Positions 1 to 7,058 of a stretch of DNA of 64,000 nt are shown piece after piece. The notes below the pieces were generated by a model. That model worked only from the letters and a program-made list of their open reading frames with translations. It did no database searches and was not told the DNA's origin. This DNA comes from Solirubrobacter ginsenosidimutans (GTDB lineage Bacteria; Actinomycetota; Thermoleophilia; Solirubrobacterales; Solirubrobacteraceae): the NCBI RefSeq assembly GCF_027587205.1, contig NZ_JAPDOD010000049.1, forward strand, positions 1 to 64,000. Reading direction: 5' to 3'. The first letter of the stretch is position 1, and each line of letters starts with the position of its first letter. A program made the position numbers and the translations under genes.

Positions 1-711
1 GCCGCCCGCCGCCCGCGCCTCGCCGCCCGCCACGGGCCTCGCGCCGCCCACCACCCGCGACTCGCCGCCACGCTCCCCGCGCCCCTTTCGCGGCGCCAGC
101 GCGGCCGCCGCGGCGACGATCGCCGCGACCAGGACGGGCGTACCCGCCGGGACAAGCGGGACCGCGACCAGCGCGGTCACCGCCGCCAGCGCGGCGATCG
201 CCTGCGGTTCGCGGGTCTTCAGGCGGGGCGCCAGCAGGGCGAGGAACGCCGCCGGCGCCGCCGCGTCGAGCCCGAACGCGTTGGGGTCGGAGATCGCGTT
301 GCCCGCGAGGGCGCCGATCAGGGTCGTGAGGTTCCAGAATGCGAACACGGCGACGCCCGCCGACCAGAAGCCGAGGCGGATGTCGTCGGGGGTGTCGCGG
401 ACCGCCATTGCCGCGCTCTCGTCGATGACCAGGTGCGCCGCCAGCGGGCGCGGGCGCAGGTACGGCGCGAGCCGCAACCCGTAGAGCGCGTTGCGGGCGC
501 CGAGGAGCAGAGCGGTCGCGACCGCCGCGGCCGCTCCCCCGCCGATCAGCCCCACGAACGCGAACTGCGACGCGCCCGTGAACATCAGCAGCGACATCGC
601 GCACGCCTGCGGCACCGACAGGCCCGAGGCCGTCGCCAGCGCGCCGAACGACAGGCCCAGCGCGCCCACCGCGACGCCGATTCCAAGTGCATCACGGATG
701 ATCGGTCGCAT
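1..711 (-). CDS. azlC: AzlC-family branched-chain amino acid exporter permease (3' end beyond window)
   Basis: Inner-membrane subunit of the AzlCD-type amino acid exporter. Reading from the ATG at 709-711 leftwards, the frame stays open for 237 codons to the window edge. The N-terminal half carries the family's hydrophobic pattern: GALGLSFGALATASG, then the LMFTGASQFAF segment, then ARNALYGLRLAPYL. Several more hydrophobic helices follow. The last 25 or so codons before the edge are a low-complexity Gly/Ala/Arg/Glu tail encoded by degenerate CGCC-rich repeats, which is odd for AzlC. The small partner azlD would be expected just outside the window. The gene is divergent from an Lrp regulator, the usual arrangement for azl loci. 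Confidence is high for the family; the true C-terminus is unseen. Confidence 0.85.
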   Translation of the reverse strand, partial: MRPIIRDALGIGVAVGALGLSFGALATASGLSVPQACAMSLLMFTGASQFAFVGLIGGGAAAAVATALLLGARNALYGLRLAPYLRPRPLAAHLVIDESAAMAVRDTPDDIRLGFWSAGVAVFAFWNLTTLIGALAGNAISDPNAFGLDAAAPAAFLALLAPRLKTREPQAIAALAAVTALVAVPLVPAGTPVLVAAIVAAAAALAPRKGRGERGGESRVVGGARPVAGGEARAAGG

Positions 712-793
712 CGGAACGGCAGACTAGAGCGATCTGCGAGGCATTTCCCACCGAATCACGGCGTCGATTCCGACTCATGTAGCATTTCGTGCC

Positions 794-1246
794 GTGGATT
801 CCGTCGATCACGCAATCTTGTCCCAACTCCAGGATGACGGCCGCCTCTCGAACGTCGAATTGGCCGAGCGGGTGCGCCTCAGCCCGTCGGCGACGTTGCG
901 GCGGGTCCGGGCCCTCGAGACCTCGGGCGCGATCGCCGGCTACCACGCGGTGATCGATCCGAAGGCGGTCGGCCGCGGCTACGAGGTGACCGTCCACGCG
1001 ACGCTGATGTTGCGCAACCGCGAGACGATCGAGGCGTTCGAAGCGGCGCTCGTCCCGCTCACGGAGGTCGTCGAGGCGCAGCGGATGTTCGGCGACCCGG
1101 ACTACCTGATCCGCGTCGCGGTCGCCGACGCGGACGCCTACGAGCACTTCCTGATCAACACGTTCGCCGACCTTCCCGGCCTCGCCCGCATGACGTCGCA
1201 GTTCGCGATGAAGACGCTCAAGGCCGGCGGGAGACTCCCGCTGTGA
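794..1246 (+). CDS. Lrp/AsnC-family transcriptional regulator
   Basis: A 150-residue feast/famine regulator. It has an N-terminal winged HTH (about residues 3-60, with DHAILSQLQDDGRLSNVELA and the SPSATLRRVRALE recognition helix). The C-terminal RAM/AsnC ligand-binding domain follows, with the conserved GDPDYLIRV signature near residue 105. The GTG start was chosen because it gives the family's usual N-terminus. It is divergent from azlC, so control of amino acid export in response to an amino acid ligand is the simplest reading (inference). An inverted GAATC-N8-GATTC at 753-770 in the 82-nt gap is a possible but weak operator. The following gene overlaps its stop by 4 nt. Confidence 0.92.
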   Translation: MDSVDHAILSQLQDDGRLSNVELAERVRLSPSATLRRVRALETSGAIAGYHAVIDPKAVGRGYEVTVHATLMLRNRETIEAFEAALVPLTEVVEAQRMFGDPDYLIRVAVADADAYEHFLINTFADLPGLARMTSQFAMKTLKAGGRLPL

Positions 1247-1710
1247 CGATCCGCCACGTGCTCGCGCATGAGGGCGACCGGCTGCGAGCGATCCGGCTGC
1301 ACGCGCTGCAGGTCGACCCGGCCGGGTTCAGCAGCACGTATGAGCGCGAGGCGGCGCTGCCGGAGGAGTGGTGGACGTCGCGAGCGGCGCTCTCGGAGGC
1401 GGGTGAGGAGCAGCGCATGTTCGTCGTCGTCGACGATGCAGACCGCTGGCTCGGCACCGCGCTGGCGCGCCGCGACGATCGTGGCGAAGCCGTCCTGAAC
1501 GCGATGTGGGTCGCGCCCGAGGCCCGCGGACAGGGCGCGGCGCGAGCGCTCTGCGACGCCTGCGCGACCTGGGCGGCCGAGCGCGGGTTCGCCACCCTCG
1601 AGGTCGAGGTGTTCGAGGACAACGCCGCGGGGCGCCGCGTCTACGAGTCCGCGGGCTTCCTCGCCCACGGCGCGAACGGACGCCTCCTGATCCTGCGCCG
1701 CCCGCTCTAA
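1243..1710 (+). CDS. GNAT-family N-acetyltransferase
   Basis: A 155-residue protein of the GCN5-related acetyltransferase fold. The acetyl-CoA binding motif A is visible as NAMWVAPEARGQGAARALCDA (about 86-106), followed by the beta-strand/helix signature FEDNAAGRRVYESAGF near residue 125. The substrate cannot be predicted. Its GTG start overlaps the TGA of the upstream Lrp gene (GTGA), so the two are translationally coupled and probably one operon. The stop codon lies at the edge of a long inverted repeat shared with the convergent downstream gene. Confidence 0.88.
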   Translation: MTIRHVLAHEGDRLRAIRLHALQVDPAGFSSTYEREAALPEEWWTSRAALSEAGEEQRMFVVVDDADRWLGTALARRDDRGEAVLNAMWVAPEARGQGAARALCDACATWAAERGFATLEVEVFEDNAAGRRVYESAGFLAHGANGRLLILRRPL

Positions 1711-1820
1711 GCCTGGATCCACCGATTCTCGCGGCGCCTCGCGGCCGTGGACGGCGCTCCTCGCCGATCAGCGGTGCCCACGACCACGAGTCATCCACGA
1801 TCGATCGGTGGTCCAGGCTA
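1708..1820. repeat. Long inverted repeat enclosing the intergenic gap between two convergent genes
   Basis: The arms begin TAAGCCTGGATCCACCGAT (1708-1726) and, read on the minus strand from about 1821, TTAGCCTGGACCACCGAT. They differ by a base or so plus a one-base indel and are separated by about 77 nt. Each arm contains the stop codon of one of the two convergent genes (TAA at 1708, TAG at 1818-1820 minus). It could act as a bidirectional terminator, but the long spacer and missing U-tract also allow a remnant of a small mobile repeat. Confidence 0.6.
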
Positions 1821-2360
1821 AGCCGTCGCGGCGGAGAGCGGTGCGACGAGCTGCGCGACGATCGCCTGGACGCGGCCGTTGAGCGCGGCGACGTTCATCC
1901 CCACGACGCTCGCGATCTCCCGGGGCGACGTGCCGGCCAGCCGCATGGCGAAGATCGGGCGGTCGCGCGGCTCCAGCCGCGCCGCGGCCCGTGCGCGGGC
2001 GCGCAGCGACACCGCCGGGAGCACCCGCTCGCCGCGCATCGCGCGCAGCAGCTCGACCGTGTCGGCCGCCTTGTCGATCACTCCGTCGGCGCCCGCGATC
2101 TCCGCCGCCAACAGGAACTCCGGCGACGGCTCGGCGACGTAGAGCAGCACCCGCGTGCGCGGCGCCTCGCGCCGCACGAGGCGGACCACCTCGAGCTGGT
2201 CGACGATCAGCACATCCGGGTCCGTGCGGTAGAGCAGCGGGACCACCTCGCGCACGGTGGCGACGCCGCCGGCGCAAGCGATCCCCGGCTCGGCGTCGAA
2301 GAGGGCACGCAGGCCTGCGCGGACGGCGGCGTGGCGGTCGAGAACGGCTACTCGGGTCAT
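1818..2360 (-). CDS. Atypical response-regulator-like protein (NarL/LuxR-type, degenerate)
   Basis: A 180-residue protein starting at the ATG that yields MTRVAVLDRHAAVRAGLRALF, a typical receiver-domain beginning. The receiver region (about 1-115) keeps the phosphoacceptor-like aspartate in DVLIVDQLEVV and the KAADTVELLRAM helix. The C-terminal part (about 125-180, RDRPIFAMRLAGTSPREIASVVGMN) looks like a shortened LuxR-type HTH in which the usual TPRE..VL...A.G..N.EIA pattern is only partly kept. No sensor kinase is adjacent, so this is an orphan. A longer upstream extension of the frame exists but looks non-coding. Confidence 0.75.
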   Translation of the reverse strand: MTRVAVLDRHAAVRAGLRALFDAEPGIACAGGVATVREVVPLLYRTDPDVLIVDQLEVVRLVRREAPRTRVLLYVAEPSPEFLLAAEIAGADGVIDKAADTVELLRAMRGERVLPAVSLRARARAAARLEPRDRPIFAMRLAGTSPREIASVVGMNVAALNGRVQAIVAQLVAPLSAATA

Positions 2361-2508
2361 GTCGAAGTCCAGTGTCACTCGGGCGAGCGCAAACGGTGCT
2401 CGTGGCTCCTGGCGAACGACCCTCGGGTCTTCCCCACCCCCCGGAGGTGGAAGCGACACCACAAGACACGTGCAACCGCGATGTATCAAACGACCCTTGG
2501 TGCCGATC

Positions 2509-3321
2509 ATGTTGGTTATCCGCCGATCACGCTCACAACTCCCTCCGCTGATCGGCGTCGTCACGCACGAGCTCCGAGCCGAGCCCACGCCCTCGTGGGC
2601 GCCCGCCGCAGGCCGCTCCGAGCGTGACATGAACCCGCCTCGCCTGTCGTTGCGGCTGAGCTACACGCAGGCCGTACAGGAGGCGGGCGCGATCGCGGTC
2701 GTCCTCCCCGCCCACGGCTTCATCGACGACATCGCGCCGCTGCTGGACCGCATGGACGGCCTGCTCTTCAGCGGCGGCCCCGACCTCGATCCCGCCACCT
2801 ACGGCCAGGAGCGCCACGCCGCGCTCGGTCCCGACACCGACCGCGTGTCCGACGAGTACGAGCTCGAGCTGCTGCGGCAGGCCACCGCCCGCGACCTCCC
2901 GGTCCTCGGCATCTGCCGCGGGATGCAGGCGCTCAACGTCGTGCGCGGGGGGACGCTGCACCAGCACCTTCCGGACCACACGCAGCTGGTCCACCGTCAG
3001 GCGCAGGACCCGCACGTGACGACCCACTCCGTCAGCGTCAGCCCCGGCTCGCCGCTGCACCGCCTCACCCGCCGCCGCGGCCTCGAGGTCAACAGCTTCC
3101 ACCACCAGGGGATCGATCAGCTCGGCGAGCGGCTGGTCCCCTGCGCCCACGCGCCGGACGGGATGATCGAGGCGGTCTACGACCCCGCGCTGCGCTTCTG
3201 CCTCGCCGTCCAGTGGCACGCCGAGCTCCTCACCCACCGCGCCGAGCACGCACCCGTGCTGCGCGAGCTGGTCGCCGCGGCGGTGCACCCGGCGGCGACG
3301 CCGCTGCGCGCCGTCGGCTGA
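2509..3321 (+). CDS. Class I glutamine amidotransferase-like hydrolase (PuuD / gamma-Glu-GABA hydrolase family)
   Basis: A 270-residue member of the peptidase C26 family that hydrolyses gamma-glutamyl amides such as gamma-Glu-GABA in polyamine breakdown. Visible signatures are LFSGGPDLDP, the nucleophile elbow GICRGMQALNV with Cys136, and the triad His/Glu as QWHAE with His237 and Glu239 (QWHPE in most relatives). SFHHQ lies near 197. The ATG at 2509 puts the conserved IGVVTHE strand near residue 14, as in relatives; the frame is open further upstream but without plausible sequence. No other polyamine genes are nearby, so the substrate is uncertain. Confidence 0.85.
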   Translation: MLVIRRSRSQLPPLIGVVTHELRAEPTPSWAPAAGRSERDMNPPRLSLRLSYTQAVQEAGAIAVVLPAHGFIDDIAPLLDRMDGLLFSGGPDLDPATYGQERHAALGPDTDRVSDEYELELLRQATARDLPVLGICRGMQALNVVRGGTLHQHLPDHTQLVHRQAQDPHVTTHSVSVSPGSPLHRLTRRRGLEVNSFHHQGIDQLGERLVPCAHAPDGMIEAVYDPALRFCLAVQWHAELLTHRAEHAPVLRELVAAAVHPAATPLRAVG

Positions 3322-3363
3322 GCGGACGGAATGCGAACGCCCACCGCGGCGTCTGTTCTAAGC

Positions 3364-3477
3364 ATGTCCTCCGAAATCAATCGCCTGATCGCTGAAGGCG
3401 TCATCAAGCTCGCTCCCCTCCGCGCCCGCAGCCACGCCGACACCGCGCGTGTCCGCGCGGCGCTCGCTAACCGCTGA
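3364..3477 (+). CDS. Small hypothetical protein (37 aa)
   Basis: ATG-initiated frame encoding a 37-residue Arg/Ala-rich peptide beginning MSSEINRLIAEGVIKLAP. Its composition is plausible for an amphipathic helix. Its 3' end overlaps the stop of the convergent deacetylase gene by 11 nt, a habit common in this genome. It follows the PuuD-like gene by about 42 nt. No family is recognised. The evidence is only the clean start, plausible codons and position. Confidence 0.4.
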   Translation: MSSEINRLIAEGVIKLAPLRARSHADTARVRAALANR

Positions 3478-4147
3478 GGTCCGCCATGCGGCGCGGCACG
3501 ACCCGGTCGTGCCGCGCCAGCACCCCCAGCAGCTCACTCGCGCGGGTCATGTCCTCCGCCTCCATCACGCCGTGGTGGAACATCACGCCGACCGGGCCAC
3601 CGGCCCGAACGTGAGCGGCGAACCGCAGGTCCAGCTCGTCCGGCATGAGCCGCGCGACGTCGAGATGCACCGATAGCTCGGGTAGGAGTCCGAGCGGCTC
3701 GGCGCGGTGCTCGCGCGAGAGCAGCGTGAAGCCCAGCTCGACCAACGCCTCGCCCGTGTCGCGGGTGCAGCGGTTCCAAGGCGGCGTGAAGAAGGGGTCG
3801 ACGCGCTCCCCCAGCAGTGCGCGCAGCCGCTCCTGCCCCGCGGCGATGTCGGCGCGCTGCGCAGCGAACCCACGCGCGTCGCCGAACTCGCACCTGCGCC
3901 CCTCGACCTGGTGGTTGGTGTGCGCGTAGCCGTGCTGATGCAGACCGGCGTGGCGGTCGAGCAGCAGCGCGGCAAGCCGATCATCCAGCGCGGCCGGGAT
4001 GACCGCGAGGTCGAGCGGAAGGCCGTGCTCGGCGAAGCGGGCGATCAGCTCGAGGAGGCGCTCGTCCTCCCAGCCGGCGTCGTCGTCGCGGAAGAAGACC
4101 TCGACCGGCTGAGCGGTTTCGTCGAGCGAAAGTAAAAGATTCCTCAA
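3467..4147 (-). CDS. Polysaccharide deacetylase-like protein
   Basis: A 226-residue NodB-like/DUF2334-type carbohydrate esterase fold. It has an FFRDDDAGW metal-binding start (about 18-26), HQHGYAHTNH (about 70-79) supplying the histidine pair, and a C-terminal VMFHHGVME segment. FTPPWNR near 118 matches the family's substrate-binding loop. It is cytoplasmic, with no signal peptide. The TTG start is the only one that keeps the N-terminal strand. It is divergent, by 38 bp, from the six-gene glycan operon, so N-deacetylation of a surface glycan or its lipid-linked intermediate is the likely job (inference). Confidence 0.8.
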   Translation of the reverse strand: MRNLLLSLDETAQPVEVFFRDDDAGWEDERLLELIARFAEHGLPLDLAVIPAALDDRLAALLLDRHAGLHQHGYAHTNHQVEGRRCEFGDARGFAAQRADIAAGQERLRALLGERVDPFFTPPWNRCTRDTGEALVELGFTLLSREHRAEPLGLLPELSVHLDVARLMPDELDLRFAAHVRAGGPVGVMFHHGVMEAEDMTRASELLGVLARHDRVVPRRMADLSG

Positions 4148-4185
4148 GAGCGTGACGTTGGGCGGCGTGGACTTGTCACCCGATT

Positions 4186-5478
4186 GTGAACGGGTCCGTC
4201 GCCTACATCCTGATGGGGTTCCCGCGGGTCTCCGAGACGTTCATCGCGTCGGAGATCCTGCGCGTCGAGCGGGCAGGCGTGCCGCTGCGGCTGTATGTCA
4301 TCAAACCGGTCGAGGAACGTGAGCAGGGCCACGACCACCCGGTCCTCGACGCAATCGCGGCAGCGCCGGAGTACCTACCGGATCCGAAGGGGCTGACGAA
4401 GCCGCTGCACCTCTGGCGCTACGCGGACGTGCGCGAGTTCCTGCCCGCGCTGGGCCGGTGCATCCGCAGGCGCCCGCACGGGGTCGCACGCGCAGCGAGG
4501 ACCGCGGTCGCGCAGGCCTTCCGCGATCGAAGGACACCGACGAGCGGCCCGCGCAAGATCTACATCAAGGAGCTCGTCCAGGCGATCACGCTCGCCGACC
4601 GCCTGCATCCCGACGTGCGCCACCTGCACGCGCACTTCGCCCACGGGACCACGACGATCACCTGGCTCGCGGCGTGCATCACCGGGCTGCCGTTCAGCTT
4701 CACCGGCCACGCGCGCGACATCTACGCGCCCGAGCTGAACCCGAAGGGCTGGCTGCGGCGCAAGCTCAACGCCGCCCGGTTCGTCGTGACGTGCACCGAG
4801 GCCAACGTCCGCCACCTCCGCGCCATCGCCCCCAAGGCGCGCGTGCACCTCGTCTATCACGGCCTCTCGGCCGACTTCACGAACCTGCTGCGGGAGACCA
4901 ACGGCCACGGCGTCCACTCCAACGGCCGGCTGCGCATCCTCGGCGTCGGCCGGCTCGTCGCCAAGAAGGGCTTCGACGTGCTGGTCGACGCCTGCGCGGT
5001 GCTCGAGCAGCGTGGCATCGCGTTCGACGCGCTGATCGTGGGCCAGGACGACAAGGACGGCGACGCGCTGCGAGCGAAGATCGCCCAGCTCGGCTCGCCC
5101 GTCCGGCTCCCCGGTCCGCTCGGCCCCGCGGACCTGTTGACCGAGTACCGCCGCGCCGGCGCGCTGTGCATGCCGTGCCGCCTGCTGCCCTCCGACCGCG
5201 ACGGCATCCCCAACGTCCTCGTCGAGGCGATGGCCGCGGGCGCGCCCGTCGTCGCGACCAACGTCTCCGGCATCCCCGAGCTCGTCGAGCACGAGGTCAA
5301 CGGGCTGCTGGTCGAGCCCGACGATCCGCACGCGCTCGCCGACGCGCTCGTCCGCCTGCACGACGACGCGGAGCTCACCCGCCGGATCACGGCGAACGGC
5401 CGCGAAACCGTCAAAGCGCGCTTCGACGGCGACCGCCTCGCCCAAGAGCTCGCCGACCTGTTCCGGGAGGTGCTGTGA
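4186..5478 (+). CDS. Glycosyltransferase family 4 (GT-B)
   Basis: A 430-residue retaining glycosyltransferase. The N-terminal GT-B half opens VAYILMGFPRVSETFIASEI, the donor-side half starts around LRILGVGRLVAKKGFDVL (about 249), and the E-x7-E-type block IPNVLVEAMAAGAPVVATNVSG sits near 340-360. It transfers a sugar from an activated donor to a growing surface glycan at the cytoplasmic membrane. The GTG start follows a 38-bp divergent gap. The 3' end overlaps the next gene by 4 nt (GTGA), making it the first gene of a translationally coupled operon that runs to 11844. Confidence 0.93.
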   Translation: MNGSVAYILMGFPRVSETFIASEILRVERAGVPLRLYVIKPVEEREQGHDHPVLDAIAAAPEYLPDPKGLTKPLHLWRYADVREFLPALGRCIRRRPHGVARAARTAVAQAFRDRRTPTSGPRKIYIKELVQAITLADRLHPDVRHLHAHFAHGTTTITWLAACITGLPFSFTGHARDIYAPELNPKGWLRRKLNAARFVVTCTEANVRHLRAIAPKARVHLVYHGLSADFTNLLRETNGHGVHSNGRLRILGVGRLVAKKGFDVLVDACAVLEQRGIAFDALIVGQDDKDGDALRAKIAQLGSPVRLPGPLGPADLLTEYRRAGALCMPCRLLPSDRDGIPNVLVEAMAAGAPVVATNVSGIPELVEHEVNGLLVEPDDPHALADALVRLHDDAELTRRITANGRETVKARFDGDRLAQELADLFREVL

Positions 5479-7058
5479 CCCTCTGCGCCGTCACCCGCCC
5501 GCGCCCCGTGCTCTGCCTCATCGAGCACGAGCACCGCGACCGCGCCCTGGCCGACGCGATCACCCGCGGCCGCTTCAGCTTCGCGGGCGAGTCGCGTGAC
5601 CTGGGCCTCGAGCCCGACTGGCTGCACTCGGCGCTCCCCGCTGACGAGGAGTGGCGGATCGACTGGGTCAAGTTCTATTACGGGCTCGACCTCGCCGACG
5701 CTTTCCGGGCCACCGGCGACCGCCGCTACCTCGACGCGTGGGAGCGGCTCGTGGCGAGCTTCATCGTCCAGGTCCCGCCGGACCACGACCCGAGCGACGT
5801 CACCGCCCGCCGCATCCTCAACTGGCTCTACGCCTGGCAGCGGCTGCCGGAGTGCGGCGAGACCGTCGCCCAGGCACTGGTCGAGAGCCTCCGCGAGCAG
5901 GCGCTGCACGTCCGCGAGACGCTGACGCCGGAGCGCAACCACCGCACGCTCGAGCTCTACGCGCTGCTGCTCACTTCACTGGCGCTGCCGGGCCTGGTGC
6001 CCGGCCTGCGGGAGCTCGCCACGCACGAGCTGCACGCCAACCTGCTCGCCGACTTCGGCCCTGACGGCGTGCATCGCGAGCGCAGCACGCATTACCACAT
6101 GATCGCCCTGCGCTCGTTCGTCGGCGCGCGCGAGAACTGCCGCCGCTTCGGCGTGGCGCTGCCCGCGACGTTCGACGAGCGGCTGAGCCGCGCCTGCGAC
6201 TTCGCCCTGCACATGCGGCGCCCGGACGGCACGATCCCGGCGCTGTCCGACAGTGACACGGGTGACTACGGCGAGCTGCTCGACCTCGCGGCGCGGCTGC
6301 TGGAGCGGCCGGAACTCGCACAGCCGCCGTCCGGCCACGCGAGCTTCATCGACGGCGGCTACTTCGTCCAGCGCGCGGGCTCGCTGTACCTGATCCTCGA
6401 CTGCGGCCCGCTGGGGGATGGCGGCCACGGCCACTACGACGCGCTGAGCATCGAGGCGTGGGCGGGAGACACACCGCTCGTGCTGGACCCGGGCCGCTTC
6501 ACGTACGCCGAAGGCGAGCCGAACCTGCGCCACTGGTTCCGCGGCACCGCCGCCCACAACACCGTGACCGTCGACGGCCGCGACCAGACGCCCTACGCCC
6601 GCTCGCGTTCCTCGCTGCCGAGCGCCCGCGCGCAGTTCCTCGGCCGCGACACCCGCGACGGCCTCGACGTCCTCTACGGCGAGGTCCGCTCCCCGGTCTA
6701 CGAGGCGGTCCACCGGCGGCGGGTGATCCTCGTCGACGGCGCCTACTGGCTGATCGAGGACGTGCTGCGCGGTGAGCGCCGCCACCGCTACGACCTGCGC
6801 TTCCACCTCGCGCCGCGCCACGTGAGCTGCACGCTGCACGTCAAGGGCGCGCGCGGGCTGGCGCTCGAGGACGGCTGGATCTCGTCCCGCTACGGCGAGC
6901 GCCGGCGCGCGCCGGTGGTGAGCGCGGTCACGGTCGGCGAGCACGCCCGGTTCGTCACGTTGCTCGCCCCCGACACGCGGGTGCTCGAGCTCGAGGGCGA
7001 TGTCGCCCGCGTCGGCAAGGACACGATCGTGCTGGGCGAGCGGGTGACGCGGCGATGA
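5475..7058 (+). CDS. Heparinase II/III-family polysaccharide lyase-like protein
   Basis: A 527-residue protein with the two-domain layout of this family. An (alpha/alpha) toroid covers about 60-290, with the catalytic-type motif RSTHYHMIALRS and NHRTLELYALLL. A C-terminal beta-sandwich follows, with GDGGHGHYDALSIEAWAGD and WFRGTAAHNTVTVDG (His-rich heparinase II/III signature). There is no signal peptide. Such proteins are typical members of bacterial surface-glycan loci, where they cleave or edit uronate-containing chains. The GTG start overlaps the stop of the GT4 gene, and the next ATG overlaps its TGA. Confidence 0.88.
   Translation: MTLCAVTRPRPVLCLIEHEHRDRALADAITRGRFSFAGESRDLGLEPDWLHSALPADEEWRIDWVKFYYGLDLADAFRATGDRRYLDAWERLVASFIVQVPPDHDPSDVTARRILNWLYAWQRLPECGETVAQALVESLREQALHVRETLTPERNHRTLELYALLLTSLALPGLVPGLRELATHELHANLLADFGPDGVHRERSTHYHMIALRSFVGARENCRRFGVALPATFDERLSRACDFALHMRRPDGTIPALSDSDTGDYGELLDLAARLLERPELAQPPSGHASFIDGGYFVQRAGSLYLILDCGPLGDGGHGHYDALSIEAWAGDTPLVLDPGRFTYAEGEPNLRHWFRGTAAHNTVTVDGRDQTPYARSRSSLPSARAQFLGRDTRDGLDVLYGEVRSPVYEAVHRRRVILVDGAYWLIEDVLRGERRHRYDLRFHLAPRHVSCTLHVKGARGLALEDGWISSRYGERRRAPVVSAVTVGEHARFVTLLAPDTRVLELEGDVARVGKDTIVLGERVTRR

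Noticed and set aside
2400..2460. CTTCC...GGAAG imperfect palindrome in the gap before the PuuD-like gene
   Set aside because: The arms match poorly beyond 5 bp, and a C-rich run creates much of the symmetry.
4458..5474. Long upstream extension of the heparinase-like frame through the GT4 gene
   Set aside because: The extension is Arg/Pro-rich out-of-frame GT4 sequence; the GTG at 5475 overlaps the GT4 stop and starts normal protein.
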